The position numbers were made by a program, and so were the translations under genes. Under the pieces are notes generated by a model. The model saw only the letters and a program-made list of their open reading frames with translations, was not told the DNA's origin and did not search any database. DNA of 61,871 nucleotides from Listeria fleischmannii subsp. fleischmannii LU2006-1 (lineage in GTDB: Bacteria > Bacillota > Bacilli > Lactobacillales > Listeriaceae), in assembly GCF_000344175.1 (NCBI RefSeq), contig NZ_ALWW01000013.1:13-61883 (forward strand), given 5' to 3'. This document shows, one piece after another, positions 41,912 through 51,914 of this stretch (its first letter is position 1; every line of letters starts with the position of its first letter).

Positions 41912-43360
41912 GTGGGGATTTTGACAGCAATTCTCGTCATCCTGTTAGTTTTAAATGTTTTCTTCGCAGCAGTAACCGTATTCTTAGAACGACGTGATAC
42001 ATCAGCAACTTGGGCATGGCTGCTCGTTTTGACATTTATACCAATTATCGGCTTTATCATTTATTTGATTTTTGGTAGAAAACTTTCTAACAAAAAGATT
42101 TTTGACTGGAAAGGACAGGAGAAAATCGGGATAAAAGAATCAACTGAAAATCAAATTGAGTTAATTCGACAAAAGGAGTTTCCGTTCAGCGATGCCAATG
42201 TAAAAAAATATCGCGATTTAATTTACTTGCTTCTTGTAAATGACGGAGCTGTTTTGACGCAGGATAATAATGTAGATATTTATGTGGATGGTTATGAAAA
42301 GTTCGAAGCTTTAATGAAAGATATTGAAAAAGCAACGGACCATATTCATATTATTTATTATATATTCCGCTCTGATGAACTCGGGGAACGCATGATACGT
42401 TTACTCGAAAAGAAAGCAGCTGAAGGTTTGAATGTGAAAGTAATTTATGATGCCATGGGCTCAAGAACAACCAAAAAATCTTTCTTTAAGCAGTTGGAGA
42501 AAAATGGTGGTATGGTGAGACCGTTTTTTCCTTCAAAGCTTCCGCTCATTAATTTCAGGCTGAATTATCGAAATCACCGTAAATTAGCCATAATTGACGG
42601 GCAAGTAGGCTATATTGGTGGTTTTAATATTGGAGATGAATATCTAGGTTTATCCAAAAAATTTGGATACTGGCGTGATACGCATCTTAGAGTGCACGGA
42701 AAAGCAGTTTATGCGATGCAAACGCGGTTTATTATGGATTGGAATTCGGCGGCGCCTAATCATAAAGTAGATTATAAATCTAGATATTTTCCTGCTTTTT
42801 ATGGCAATGGGCATACAAGTTTGCAAATTGTATCAAGTGGCCCTGATTCTGAATGGCAGCAAATTAAAAATGGTTATATTAAAATGATTAATTCCGCTAA
42901 AAAATCAATTTATTTGCAGTCACCTTATTTTATTCCAGATGCCAGTTTATTTGAAGCTTTAAAGCTGGCTTCACTTGCTGGAGTGGATGTGCGAATTATG
43001 ATTCCGAATAAACCTGACCATGCCTTTGTTTACCGAGCTACGACAAGTTATGCTGGGGAATTAATGGAGACAGGCGCCAAAATTTTTATTTATGATAATG
43101 GCTTTATTCATGCTAAAATGCTTGTAATTGATGGGGAAATCGCTTCTGTAGGAACAGCGAATATGGATTTTCGTAGTTTCCGTTTGAATTTTGAAGTAAA
43201 TGCCTTTATTTATGAAAAAGCACTTGCGCAAAAATTAGAAGATATTTTCCTAGAAGATATTTTAAAATCATATCAACTAACGCCTGAATTATATAAAGAA
43301 CGTTCACTTTGGATAAAATTTAAAGAAGCAATTAGTCGCTTATTAGCTCCGATATTATAG
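41912..43360 (+). CDS. cls: Cardiolipin synthase
   Basis: Membrane phospholipase-D-family enzyme that condenses two phosphatidylglycerols into cardiolipin and glycerol. Two N-terminal membrane helices (about residues 5-24 and 34-55) precede two HKD motifs: NHRKLAIIDG with GGFNIGDEYLG, and IHAKMLVIDGEIASVGTANMD. GTG 41912 gives 482 residues, the usual length, after GGGAGAG. The frame is open to 41879. minJ follows 22 bases later. Confidence 0.95.
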   Translation: MGILTAILVILLVLNVFFAAVTVFLERRDTSATWAWLLVLTFIPIIGFIIYLIFGRKLSNKKIFDWKGQEKIGIKESTENQIELIRQKEFPFSDANVKKYRDLIYLLLVNDGAVLTQDNNVDIYVDGYEKFEALMKDIEKATDHIHIIYYIFRSDELGERMIRLLEKKAAEGLNVKVIYDAMGSRTTKKSFFKQLEKNGGMVRPFFPSKLPLINFRLNYRNHRKLAIIDGQVGYIGGFNIGDEYLGLSKKFGYWRDTHLRVHGKAVYAMQTRFIMDWNSAAPNHKVDYKSRYFPAFYGNGHTSLQIVSSGPDSEWQQIKNGYIKMINSAKKSIYLQSPYFIPDASLFEALKLASLAGVDVRIMIPNKPDHAFVYRATTSYAGELMETGAKIFIYDNGFIHAKMLVIDGEIASVGTANMDFRSFRLNFEVNAFIYEKALAQKLEDIFLEDILKSYQLTPELYKERSLWIKFKEAISRLLAPIL

Positions 43361-43382
43361 AAAATGGAAGGGTGGAGAGAAA

Positions 43383-44558
43383 TTGGAAGTTATAGAAATT
43401 ATTTTAAAAGGCATTGCTAGTTTATTTCTTCAGCCGGTCTTTTATTTAGCCATCCTTTTCGTTATATTTGCTGGATATAATCGTGTAAAATGGGAGCGGA
43501 AATCGTTTAGTGTGCGTATTTATTCGCCTTTTATGGAGTTGAAAAACTTTTTTACATTAGGACTACTAGTCGCTTTTTTCATTTCAGTGATTTTATTTTT
43601 TGCTGGTTTTAGCGTAATGATGACGTGGATTGTTATTTTTAATGTGGTTACTATACTCGCGCTTTTAACATCGATGTTCCGTTTAACTTCTACAGCAATA
43701 ACAATTGGTATTTCTAGTCTTGTCTTTTATTTTTGCTATTATTTTGATATTCAATTTGGACCGTTACAAGATAAATACTTATTCTACGATGATTTACTAG
43801 TGGATAATTTTATGACTGCAATGACGTTTTTACTCGCAGTATTATTATTTGTAGAAGCCTATTTAATCAGTCAAACAAGTGCAAAATCGCCTTCTCCATC
43901 TCTTCGGAAAAGTGAGCGCGGAAAATTTGTAGGGGCTTTTCAGCTAAGAAAATTATGGTTTATTCCTCTTGTTGCTTTTATTCCGGGAAATGAAATAACG
44001 CAACTATTTGATTGGTGGCCAGTATTCCATATTGGTGCAGATTCCTATACACTCATCATTTTGCCACTTGTTATTGGTTTTGAACAAAAAACGCGTTCGG
44101 AGTTACCGGAAGTTCTAAGTAAACAAATAGCGGGACAAGTCATGACACTTGCTGTTTTCATTGCAGGTATAGGGCTTTTGAGCATTGTCATCCCTGTACT
44201 AACACTCTTTGCTTTTGTACTGGCCATTATTTCTCGTTTTTGGATTATGTGGCGCTATTATCGTAATGATAAGTTTGCTCCTCAAAAATACATCCCGCAG
44301 CCGGATGGAATTGTTATTTTAGGGGCCAGAATCGGATCGCCATCAGCAAGAATGAGTTTAATAGCGGGTGAGAAAATTACAGAAGTGAATGGTATGCCAG
44401 TTAAAACGCGGGCAGATATGTATGAGGCGTTAAATATTAATCGCGCTTTTTGTCGTTTGAAAGTGGTGGATCAAAACGGAGAGCCACGTATTGAACAGAC
44501 GGCTCTATATGAAAATGAGTCTTTCGAATTAGGGATACTTTTAGTAGAACCAAGATAA
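43383..44558 (+). CDS. minJ: PDZ-domain polytopic membrane protein, MinJ-like
   Basis: A 391-residue protein with about seven or eight membrane helices in the first 280 residues and a C-terminal PDZ-like domain (GIVILGARIGSPSARMSLIAGEKI, EVNGMPVKTRADMYEAL). This architecture, and a location near ftsEX, match B. subtilis MinJ, which links DivIVA to MinD and keeps division at midcell. The start is a TTG at 43383 after GGGTGGAG. The family match is by architecture and context; I could not align it. Confidence 0.72.
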   Translation: MEVIEIILKGIASLFLQPVFYLAILFVIFAGYNRVKWERKSFSVRIYSPFMELKNFFTLGLLVAFFISVILFFAGFSVMMTWIVIFNVVTILALLTSMFRLTSTAITIGISSLVFYFCYYFDIQFGPLQDKYLFYDDLLVDNFMTAMTFLLAVLLFVEAYLISQTSAKSPSPSLRKSERGKFVGAFQLRKLWFIPLVAFIPGNEITQLFDWWPVFHIGADSYTLIILPLVIGFEQKTRSELPEVLSKQIAGQVMTLAVFIAGIGLLSIVIPVLTLFAFVLAIISRFWIMWRYYRNDKFAPQKYIPQPDGIVILGARIGSPSARMSLIAGEKITEVNGMPVKTRADMYEALNINRAFCRLKVVDQNGEPRIEQTALYENESFELGILLVEPR

Positions 44559-44561
44559 ATC

Positions 44562-44610
44562 AAAACGAGTGCTGGGCAAAAATTGGATTTTGTCTAGTAC
44601 TCGTTTTAAG
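44562..44610 (+). terminator. Terminator after the minJ-like gene
   Basis: AAAACGAGTGCT pairs with AGTACTCGTTTT, with a second inner stem GGCAAAA/TTTTGTC. Long stem ending in TTTT, able to work in both directions. Confidence 0.85.
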
Positions 44611-44708
44611 TTTTTGTAAAGATATTGGTATTGCTATCCAGAAATCGTAAATTCATGCTATATTTAAGATGACAAGTAGACGGAATTTGTTAAGAAAGGG
44701 AGATTTTT

Positions 44709-45422
44709 GTGACTAAAATTTTAGTTGTAGATGATGAAATTTCAATTGTAACTTTACTGGAATTTAATATTAATAAAGCGGGTTTTGAAGTTTTAACAGC
44801 AACAGATGGGCAAATGGGTTATGAGCTTGCGGTTTCTGAAAAACCTGATTTAATCGTGCTTGATTTAATGCTTCCTAAAATGGACGGGATTGAAGTTACG
44901 AAAAAATTGCGTCAAAATAAATATGATTTTCCGATTTTAATGCTTACTGCAAAAGATGAGGAGCTAGATAAAATTATCGGCCTAGAACTTGGCGCAGATG
45001 ATTATTTGACGAAGCCGTTTAGCCCAAGAGAGGTAGTTGCAAGAATTAAAGCGATTTTGCGTCGTGTGGGTAAGGCAGATGAAGCAAAAGAAGAGGAATC
45101 TAATGAAAATATTTTGGAGCTAGGAGATTTAAAAATTCATCGTGACAGTTACGAGGTTTTTATGCACGGGGAGCAACTCGAATTGACTCCAAAAGAATTT
45201 GAACTTTTGCTTTATTTGGCGAATCACCGTGGAAAGGTTTTTTCGCGGGATCAATTGTTAGATGCTGTTTGGAATTATGATTACATCGGGGAAACACGAA
45301 TTGTAGACGTTCACATCAGTCATTTACGTGATAAAATTGAATTTGACACGAAACAGCCGCGCTATATTAAAACAATTCGGGGATTTGGCTATAAAATGGA
45401 GAATGTAAAAGGTGAGCTATGA
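44709..45422 (+). CDS. phoP: Phosphate regulon response regulator PhoP
   Basis: OmpR/PhoB-type regulator of 237 residues. The receiver has the acidic pocket VVDDEIS, phospho-acceptor in LIVLDLMLPKMDG, and the conserved K in LTKPFSPRE. The winged-helix DNA-binding domain contains LTPKEFELLLYLANHRGKVFSRDQLL and ends YIKTIRGFGYKME. GTG start after AAAGGGAG. Overlaps phoR by four bases. Its identity as PhoP rests on the adjacent phoR, the pst genes and the Pho box. Confidence 0.92.
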   Translation: MTKILVVDDEISIVTLLEFNINKAGFEVLTATDGQMGYELAVSEKPDLIVLDLMLPKMDGIEVTKKLRQNKYDFPILMLTAKDEELDKIIGLELGADDYLTKPFSPREVVARIKAILRRVGKADEAKEEESNENILELGDLKIHRDSYEVFMHGEQLELTPKEFELLLYLANHRGKVFSRDQLLDAVWNYDYIGETRIVDVHISHLRDKIEFDTKQPRYIKTIRGFGYKMENVKGEL

Positions 45423-47194
45423 AAAAATTATGGTTTAAAATTGGGATTTCCTTTTTTATCTTATTTTTCATTACGATGGGCTTAGTGGGGTTATTTTCTG
45501 GTGAACTCATGAAGACGACGTATTTAGATATGAAAGAAAATCAATTGGAAGATGAAGCGCGTGTTTTACTTCATACAACCAATATCGAAAATGTCAATTT
45601 AGATCAAAACAGTGCACAAATTCAAGAACAGCTTAGCCCGCTAACAGAAGAAGTGGATGCACGGATTACAATAGTAGATAATAAAGGACATGTGATTGCG
45701 GATTCAAAAGAAGATCCGACAACGCTAGAAAATCATGCGAATCGCCCGGAATTTAAAGAGGTGTTGCAAGATGGTCAAGATGTGGGGATTGCAACGCGAA
45801 AAAGTGATACGCTAGGATACAGTATGCTATATGTTGCTGTCCCTATTGTACAAAATGGGGATGTGGCTGGTGCACTTCGAATCGCAGTTTCATTGGAATC
45901 AGTTGAATCCGCGATTAATACGTTGTGGGGAAACTTATTCCTTATTTTTGGTATTGCGCTGATTTTAATCGCTCTTATTAGTATTTTTATTGCACGTAAA
46001 ATCACGAAACCAGTTCAAGAAATTATTGAAGTCTCAACGGATTTGGCAAATCACGAATACAGTAGTCGGATTTACGGAAAATCAAGCGGGGAGCTACAAG
46101 AACTTTCAATTAGTGTGAATAAACTCGCCGAAAGTTTAGAAACACAGATGTTTGAAATTCGTGAAAACTCTCAAAGGCTTACGGCTATTGTGGAAAATTT
46201 GGTGAGCGGTGTGATGCTGATTAATCATGATAAAGAAATCGTGATGACCAACCGAATGATGTACCGTATTCTAGGAAAACAAGAGATTACTGGAAAGCCG
46301 TTTTATGAGGTGATTAAAAGTTACGGTTTAAGCGAGCTCATTGAAGAGACCCTTCAAACTAAACAAATGAAACAAGAGGAAATCACGATTTATTTCCCTA
46401 AAGAAATGATTTTAGATGCAAGTGTTTCGCCCATTTTAATGGAGGATGGGGAGGTTTCGGGCTTAGTGCTCTTACTTCACGATATTACGCAGATTAGACA
46501 TTTAGAAAATGTCCGTTCAGAATTTGTTGCGAATGTCTCTCATGAACTGAAAACACCCGTAACGGCCTTAAAGGGATTTGCGGAAACGCTTTTAGATGGG
46601 GCGATGTATGATGAGGCGCTTTTAAAGCAATTTTTAACCATTATTAAAGATGAAAGTGACCGCTTGCACCGTTTAATTTTAGATATTTTAGCGTTATCTC
46701 GAATTGAACAAAAAACGCTACCGCTTCAAATTGAAGAAGTAAATGTGAATGATATGATGGAGCAATCTGTTAAAACAGTTAGTGAATTAGCTACATTAAA
46801 AGAAATCTCTATTCAAAAAAAATGGGATGAGAATAAGACCATTTTGATTGAAAATGAAGGGGATCGTTTACAGCAAATTTTAATTAATCTCCTTTCTAAT
46901 GCTATACAATACACACCTGCAAAAGGAGAAATTTCGCTTCAATTAGAAGATTTGGGCGATGAGATTCAACTTATAGTGAAAGATAATGGTATTGGAATAC
47001 CTGCGAAAGATTTGGAACGCATTTTTGAACGTTTTTATCGTGTAGATAAGGCGCGAACCAGACATTCTGGTGGAACCGGGCTTGGTTTATCAATCGTGAA
47101 GCATTTGGTGGATATGATGGAGGGCACGATTCACGTCACAAGCCAGGAAAACATAGGGACTACCTTCTATATTCGATTACCTAAACATCGTTAA
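45419..47194 (+). CDS. phoR: Phosphate regulon sensor kinase PhoR
   Basis: Membrane histidine kinase of 591 residues. It has a membrane helix at about residues 8-28, an extracytoplasmic domain, a second helix near 170-192, HAMP, PAS (about residues 255-350), HisKA with the phospho-accepting histidine in VANVSHELKTPVTALKG, and HATPase with NLLSNAIQYT, DNGIGIP and GGTGLGLSIVK. Receives the low-phosphate signal and controls PhoP. Terminator follows. Confidence 0.93.
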   Translation: MKKLWFKIGISFFILFFITMGLVGLFSGELMKTTYLDMKENQLEDEARVLLHTTNIENVNLDQNSAQIQEQLSPLTEEVDARITIVDNKGHVIADSKEDPTTLENHANRPEFKEVLQDGQDVGIATRKSDTLGYSMLYVAVPIVQNGDVAGALRIAVSLESVESAINTLWGNLFLIFGIALILIALISIFIARKITKPVQEIIEVSTDLANHEYSSRIYGKSSGELQELSISVNKLAESLETQMFEIRENSQRLTAIVENLVSGVMLINHDKEIVMTNRMMYRILGKQEITGKPFYEVIKSYGLSELIEETLQTKQMKQEEITIYFPKEMILDASVSPILMEDGEVSGLVLLLHDITQIRHLENVRSEFVANVSHELKTPVTALKGFAETLLDGAMYDEALLKQFLTIIKDESDRLHRLILDILALSRIEQKTLPLQIEEVNVNDMMEQSVKTVSELATLKEISIQKKWDENKTILIENEGDRLQQILINLLSNAIQYTPAKGEISLQLEDLGDEIQLIVKDNGIGIPAKDLERIFERFYRVDKARTRHSGGTGLGLSIVKHLVDMMEGTIHVTSQENIGTTFYIRLPKHR

Positions 47195-47198
47195 GTGG

Positions 47199-47247
47199 AA
47201 CATTCAAAAACATGATGACATTTGTCATGTTGTTGAATGTTTTTTTA
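47199..47247 (+). terminator. Terminator after phoR
   Basis: AACATTCAA and ACATGA pair with TCATGT and TTGAATGTT to make a long interrupted stem, followed by seven T. Confidence 0.88.
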
Positions 47248-47334
47248 TTTTATTTACGCTAGTGAGAAATTTTTTGTAACGTAAACCGTTAGAAAAACGA
47301 CAGGATTTAATGAAATTTACAAAAAATAAGCGGG

Positions 47335-47373
47335 TTTACAATTTCTTAACATTAGCTAAATATGTACTTAACT
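47335..47373 (+). promoter_or_regulatory. Pho box upstream of pstS
   Basis: Four hexamers TTTACA (47335), TTAACA (47346), TAAATA (47357) and TTAACT (47368) repeat at exactly 11 bp. This matches the tandem TTAACA-like repeats bound by PhoP in Gram-positives. A further TTTACA lies at 47316. A -10 candidate TATAGT follows at 47383-47388, so the last repeats replace the -35, as expected for an activated promoter. Confidence 0.85.
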
Positions 47374-47437
47374 ACAAACGGTTATAGTTAAACATGTAAG
47401 AAATACTAATTTTAAAAATAAGGTGGGTAACGAAATT

Positions 47438-48343
47438 ATGAAAAAAAGAGTTTTGGGATTACTTACAGTTCTTTCAGCATTAATGTTAGTCTTAGCTGCT
47501 TGTGGTGGCGGTTCATCTAGTGATAAAGCAAATGGAAGCGCGGGAGATGGTAAAGAAGTTTCTGGGTCACTGACAGCAGTTGGTTCAACCGCACTCCAAC
47601 CTCTTGTTGAAGCAGCAGGTAAACAGTTTCAAACAGAAAATCCAAAAGCGCAAATTAATGTGCAAGGTGGCGGTTCTGGAACAGGCTTAACACAAGTTGG
47701 ACAAGGGGCAGTTGAAATCGGAAACTCAGATGTTTTTGCAGAAGAGAAGGACGGAGTAGATGCTTCGAAACTTGTTGATCATAAAGTAGCAGTTGTCGGA
47801 ATGGCTCCTGTTACAAATAAAGATGTCGGTGTGAAAGACATTACACAACAACAATTAATTGATATTTTTACCGGTAAAGTGAAAAACTGGAAAGAGCTTG
47901 GCGGTAAAGATGAAAAAATTACTGTAATCAATCGTGCGGAAGGTAGTGGAACACGCGCTACTTTTGAAAAATGGGGCTTAAAAGGCGCATCAACCATTAA
48001 AGCACAGGAACAAGATTCTTCTGGAACAGTTCGAAAGATTGTAAGCGAAACACCAGGCGCGATTAGCTACCTTGCTTTCTCATATATCGATGATTCTATT
48101 ATGGGCTTAAAAGTAGACGGAGTAGAACCAAATGAAGATAACGTCGCAACGAACGATTGGAAAATTTGGTCTTATGAGCACATGTATACAAACGGTGAAC
48201 CTAAAGGCGTAACCAAATCATTCCTGGAATATATGACAAGTGAAACAATCCAAAATGATTTAGTACCACAATTAGGTTACCAGTCCATTCATTCTATGAA
48301 AGTAGAACGTGATTCAGATGGTAAGTTAACAGAGGTAAAATAA
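47438..48343 (+). CDS. pstS: Phosphate-binding lipoprotein PstS
   Basis: Captures inorganic phosphate outside the membrane for the Pst transporter. It has a lipoprotein signal with lipobox LVLAACGGG (cysteine near residue 22), a Gly/Ser-rich linker, then the phosphate-binding domain with AVGSTALQPLVEAA, GGGSGTGLTQV and RAEGSGTRATFEKW. ATG 47438 gives 301 residues after AAGGTGGG. The in-frame ATG 47423 lies within the RBS. First gene of the PhoP-controlled operon. Confidence 0.96.
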   Translation: MKKRVLGLLTVLSALMLVLAACGGGSSSDKANGSAGDGKEVSGSLTAVGSTALQPLVEAAGKQFQTENPKAQINVQGGGSGTGLTQVGQGAVEIGNSDVFAEEKDGVDASKLVDHKVAVVGMAPVTNKDVGVKDITQQQLIDIFTGKVKNWKELGGKDEKITVINRAEGSGTRATFEKWGLKGASTIKAQEQDSSGTVRKIVSETPGAISYLAFSYIDDSIMGLKVDGVEPNEDNVATNDWKIWSYEHMYTNGEPKGVTKSFLEYMTSETIQNDLVPQLGYQSIHSMKVERDSDGKLTEVK

Positions 48344-48348
48344 AAAAA

Positions 48349-48430
48349 GATGCAGGCTAAGGTAAAAATGACCGAAAGCCTGCGACTTACGGGAAGTCTT
48401 TCTTGTCTAACAAGGGAGACTTGCCCGCAT
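48349..48430 (+). other. Structured spacer between pstS and pstC
   Basis: GCAGGCT pairs with AGCCTGC (48352-48390 region), GACTT with AAGTC just after it, and CTAACA with TGTTAG (48406-48435 region). No T-run follows any of them. The series of hairpins probably stabilises the pstS message so that the binding protein is made in excess over the permease. Confidence 0.5.
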
Positions 48431-48457
48431 GTTAGGGACTGAAAGGAGTTTTTAGCC

Positions 48458-49381
48458 TTGGAAATCATGAATGAAGAAAACCTTACGAAAACATCAAAAA
48501 AGGCTCGTTTAGAAACAAGAGGAAAGGTCATTACCTTTCTTTGCATTAGTATTATGATCTTAGCGGCCATCTCGATTCTTTATATGGTCATTTCAAAAGG
48601 ATTATCCACCTTTTTTGTAAATAATGTTTCCTTTATTGACTTTATAACAGGAACGGATTGGAATCCATCTAAAGTTGATGCTGCTGGAAATGCTCTAGTT
48701 GGCGCACTTCCAATGATTATTGGTTCTTTTGCCGTTACACTTCTCGCGGCATGTATCGCCGGCCCGCTTGCTATTGGGGCAGCCATTTTTATGGTTGAAA
48801 TTTCTCCTCGCTTTGGGAAAAAAATATTACAACCAGTTATGGAACTTCTTGTAGGTATTCCTTCAGTCGTTTATGGTTTCATTGGTCTTAGCGTTGTGGT
48901 TCCATTTATTCGTGAGCATATTTCAGGCAGTGGTTTCGGAATTGCAGCTGCCACAGTGGTGCTAACCATTATGATTTTGCCAACGGTCACATCGCTTTCT
49001 GTAGATGCGATTAAATCAGTGCCCCGTCACTACCGTGAGGCTTCTCTCGCGCTTGGGGCAACTAGATGGCAAACCATTTGGCGTGTAGTACTTCGGTCGT
49101 CGCGCGCAGGAATTATGACGGCTATTGTATTCGGTATGGCACGCGCATTTGGGGAAGCTTTGGCCGTTCAGATGGTAATCGGGAATTCAGCAGTTATTCC
49201 AACATCATTATTTGAACCAGCATCCACTTTAACCAGTATTTTAACAATGGGAATGGGAAATACCGTGATGGGCACACTTGAAAATAACGTTTTATGGTCG
49301 CTTGCAATGGTCTTACTTGCAATGTCCCTATTCTTCATTATTATTATCCGATTTATCGGCCGTAGGAGGAAAGCGAAATGA
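48458..49381 (+). CDS. pstC: Phosphate ABC transporter permease PstC
   Basis: Polytopic permease with six membrane helices and the EAA-type cytoplasmic loop HYREASLALGATRWQTIWRVVL. Length is 307 residues. The TTG start at 48458 is the right distance from AAAGGAG; ATG 48467 is also in frame but about 20 bases away. Overlaps pstA by four bases. Confidence 0.94.
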   Translation: MEIMNEENLTKTSKKARLETRGKVITFLCISIMILAAISILYMVISKGLSTFFVNNVSFIDFITGTDWNPSKVDAAGNALVGALPMIIGSFAVTLLAACIAGPLAIGAAIFMVEISPRFGKKILQPVMELLVGIPSVVYGFIGLSVVVPFIREHISGSGFGIAAATVVLTIMILPTVTSLSVDAIKSVPRHYREASLALGATRWQTIWRVVLRSSRAGIMTAIVFGMARAFGEALAVQMVIGNSAVIPTSLFEPASTLTSILTMGMGNTVMGTLENNVLWSLAMVLLAMSLFFIIIIRFIGRRRKAK

Positions 49382-50265
49382 ATGTAAAAACAAAAGATAA
49401 AATTGCAACAGGCGTATTTTATGCCATTGCAGCTATCATCGTTATCATTTTAGCAAGTCTTCTCGGCTATATTTTAGTCAAAGGTGTCCCGCAATTAAGT
49501 TGGCAATTTTTAACAACACCTCCAAAATCGTTCCAAGCCGGTGGGGGGATTGGTCCTGAAATTTGGAATTCCTTCTATATGCTTATTATTACAATGATTA
49601 TTTCCGTACCTATTGCGCTTGGTGCAGGTATTTATATGGCTGAATATGCAAGGAAAAATTGGTTGACGGATTTAATTCGAACAATGATAGAAGTTTTAAG
49701 TTCATTACCATCGATTGTTGTCGGCCTATTTGGATTTCTCGTATTTGTTATTCAGATGGGGTGGAGCTTCTCGGTGATTTCTGGAGCACTAACGCTAACG
49801 ATTTTTAACTTACCACTTTTAATTCGTGTAGTGGAAGATGCTTTAAATGCTATTCCAAGCACTCAGCGCGAAGCCGGACTTGCTCTTGGGTTAACCCGGT
49901 GGGAAACAATTACGCGCGTTTTAATCCCAGCGGCCTTACCAGCGATTATTACAGGGATTATTCTTGCGGCTGGTCGGGTATTTGGCGAAGCGGCGGCACT
50001 TATTTTTACGGCTGGTCAGAGTACACCAATTCTTGACTTTACAAATTGGAATCCGGCTGAAATTACGTCGCCACTTAATATCTTCCGTCCTGCGGAAACA
50101 CTTGCTGTCCATATTTGGAAAATTAATGGGGAAGGAATTATGCCGGATGCAAGAGCTGTTTCTGACGGCGCTTCAGCGGTTCTCATTATCTCCGTTTTAC
50201 TTTTCAACATTTTAGCGCGTATTCTTGGGAAAATCGTATTTAAAAAAATGACGTCTTCGTCTTAA
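49378..50265 (+). CDS. pstA: Phosphate ABC transporter permease PstA
   Basis: Second permease subunit, 295 residues, six membrane helices, EAA loop STQREAGLALGLTRWETITRVLIP. The ATGA overlap with pstC couples translation. pstB1 starts 14 bases after the stop. Confidence 0.94.
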   Translation: MNVKTKDKIATGVFYAIAAIIVIILASLLGYILVKGVPQLSWQFLTTPPKSFQAGGGIGPEIWNSFYMLIITMIISVPIALGAGIYMAEYARKNWLTDLIRTMIEVLSSLPSIVVGLFGFLVFVIQMGWSFSVISGALTLTIFNLPLLIRVVEDALNAIPSTQREAGLALGLTRWETITRVLIPAALPAIITGIILAAGRVFGEAAALIFTAGQSTPILDFTNWNPAEITSPLNIFRPAETLAVHIWKINGEGIMPDARAVSDGASAVLIISVLLFNILARILGKIVFKKMTSSS

Positions 50266-50279
50266 AAGGAGTTTTGTAA

Positions 50280-51131
50280 ATGATGATCACAAAAACGATG
50301 CCGATAAATGTGGAAGTTGAAGAAGCAAAAGTAGCCATTTCTCCTTTTGAACTGGACAGTCATGCGATGGCGACGAAAGATTTGCATGTTTATTACGGCG
50401 ATAATCATGCGATAAAAGGAGTCGACCTTCTTTTTCCTGAAAATAAAGTAACCGCACTAATTGGACCTTCAGGTTGCGGAAAATCCACGTATTTAAGAGC
50501 GTTAAATCGGATGAATGATGAAATTGAAGGCTGTCGGATGGAAGGGGAAATTTTATATAACGGAATAGATATTAATCGCAAAGAAATTGATTTATACAAT
50601 GTCCGTAAAGAAATCGGGATGGTTTTTCAAAAACCCAACCCTTTTTCAAAATCCATTTATGAAAATATTGCTTTTGGCTTAAAACGCCATGGTATGAAAA
50701 ATAAAAAAGAATTGATGGAACGTGTAGAAAAAAGCTTGCGCGGTGCAGCTTTATGGGACGAAGTAAAGGATGACCTAAATAAAAGTGCGCTTTCACTCTC
50801 AGGAGGTCAGCAACAACGACTTTGTATCGCACGCGCCATTGCCATGCAGCCTAAAGTTCTTTTGCTCGACGAACCAGCATCGGCACTTGACCCGATTTCT
50901 ACAAGTAAAATTGAAGATTTAATCAATGAACTTCAGGAAAAATACACCATTGTCATCGTCACACATAACATGCAACAAGCAGCACGAGTATCCGACTATA
51001 CCGCCTTCTTTTACCTGGCGAAGTCGTCGAGTTCAAGAGCACAACCGAATTATTTACAAACCCAAGTGAAAAACGAACAGAAGATTATATTTCTGGAAAC
51101 TTTGGATAAGAGGAGGCGGATAAATTGGTAG
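50280..51131 (+). CDS. pstB: Phosphate ABC transporter ATPase PstB (first copy, shifted 3' end)
   Basis: ATPase of the Pst transporter. Walker A is [12 protein letters not shown]-loop MVFQKPNPF, signature [10 protein letters not shown] and Walker [14 protein letters not shown]. In the given sequence the frame runs to 51131 with an unrelated tail after YTAFFYL. Adding one G at CTGG (51015-51018) gives [18 protein letters not shown] and the normal end NFG with TAA at 51107-51109, just before the RBS of the next pstB. All catalytic motifs precede the shift. Most likely a one-base sequencing error in GGG, otherwise a protein with an altered last 30 residues. Confidence 0.9.
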   Translation: MMITKTMPINVEVEEAKVAISPFELDSHAMATKDLHVYYGDNHAIKGVDLLFPENKVTALIGPSGCGKSTYLRALNRMNDEIEGCRMEGEILYNGIDINRKEIDLYNVRKEIGMVFQKPNPFSKSIYENIAFGLKRHGMKNKKELMERVEKSLRGAALWDEVKDDLNKSALSLSGGQQQRLCIARAIAMQPKVLLLDEPASALDPISTSKIEDLINELQEKYTIVIVTHNMQQAARVSDYTAFFYLAKSSSSRAQPNYLQTQVKNEQKIIFLETLDKRRRINW

Positions 51132-51901
51132 AACTGGCTGAAAAAACACAATTTATGATTGAAACGGACAAAGTCGATTTATTTTACGGATCAAAACAAG
51201 CCCTCAAACAAGTTTCTTTACAAATCAAAGAAAATTATGTGACGGCACTCATCGGCCCGTCCGGTTGTGGGAAATCCACTTTTTTAAGAACTTTAAATCG
51301 AATGAATGATTTAATTCCAAATGTAAAAACAACAGGAAGTATTCGAATTGCAGAAGAGGAAGTCAATCAAGCAAAACTAGATATGGTCAACCTTCGTAAA
51401 CGTGTGGGTATGGTATTTCAACAACCTAATCCCTTCCCGTTTTCCATCTATGATAATGTGGCGTATGGTCCACGTATGCACGGTGTAACAAATAAAAAGG
51501 AACTGGATTCGATTGTGGAACGAAGCTTAAAACAAGCCGCGCTATGGGATGAGGTTCATGACCGTTTAGATAAACCAGCAACAGGGATGTCAGGCGGGCA
51601 GCAACAACGGCTTTGCATTGCACGCGTTTTAGCCGTAAAACCAGAAGTGATTTTGATGGATGAGCCCACTTCGGCCCTTGACCCAATTTCAACCGCAAAA
51701 GTAGAAGACCTCATTTTAGAACTAAAAAAAGATTATACCATTGTCATTGTAACGCATAATATGCAGCAAGCTTCGCGTATATCCGATGAGACAGCTTTTT
51801 TTCTAAATGGCGAGATTGTTGAATTTGCCGATACGACGACAATTTTCACAAACCCGAAAGAACAAAAAACAGAAGACTATATTTCTGGTCGATTTGGATA
51901 A
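51125..51901 (+). CDS. pstB: Phosphate ABC transporter ATPase PstB (second copy)
   Basis: A second, intact PstB of 258 residues with [30 protein letters not shown] and [13 protein letters not shown]. It ends with the normal [19 protein letters not shown]. The TTG start follows AGGAGG. Tandem pstB genes are also seen in B. subtilis, and why two are kept is not known. Confidence 0.95.
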   Translation: MVELAEKTQFMIETDKVDLFYGSKQALKQVSLQIKENYVTALIGPSGCGKSTFLRTLNRMNDLIPNVKTTGSIRIAEEEVNQAKLDMVNLRKRVGMVFQQPNPFPFSIYDNVAYGPRMHGVTNKKELDSIVERSLKQAALWDEVHDRLDKPATGMSGGQQQRLCIARVLAVKPEVILMDEPTSALDPISTAKVEDLILELKKDYTIVIVTHNMQQASRISDETAFFLNGEIVEFADTTTIFTNPKEQKTEDYISGRFG

Positions 51902-51914
51902 GGAGTGTGTCAGT

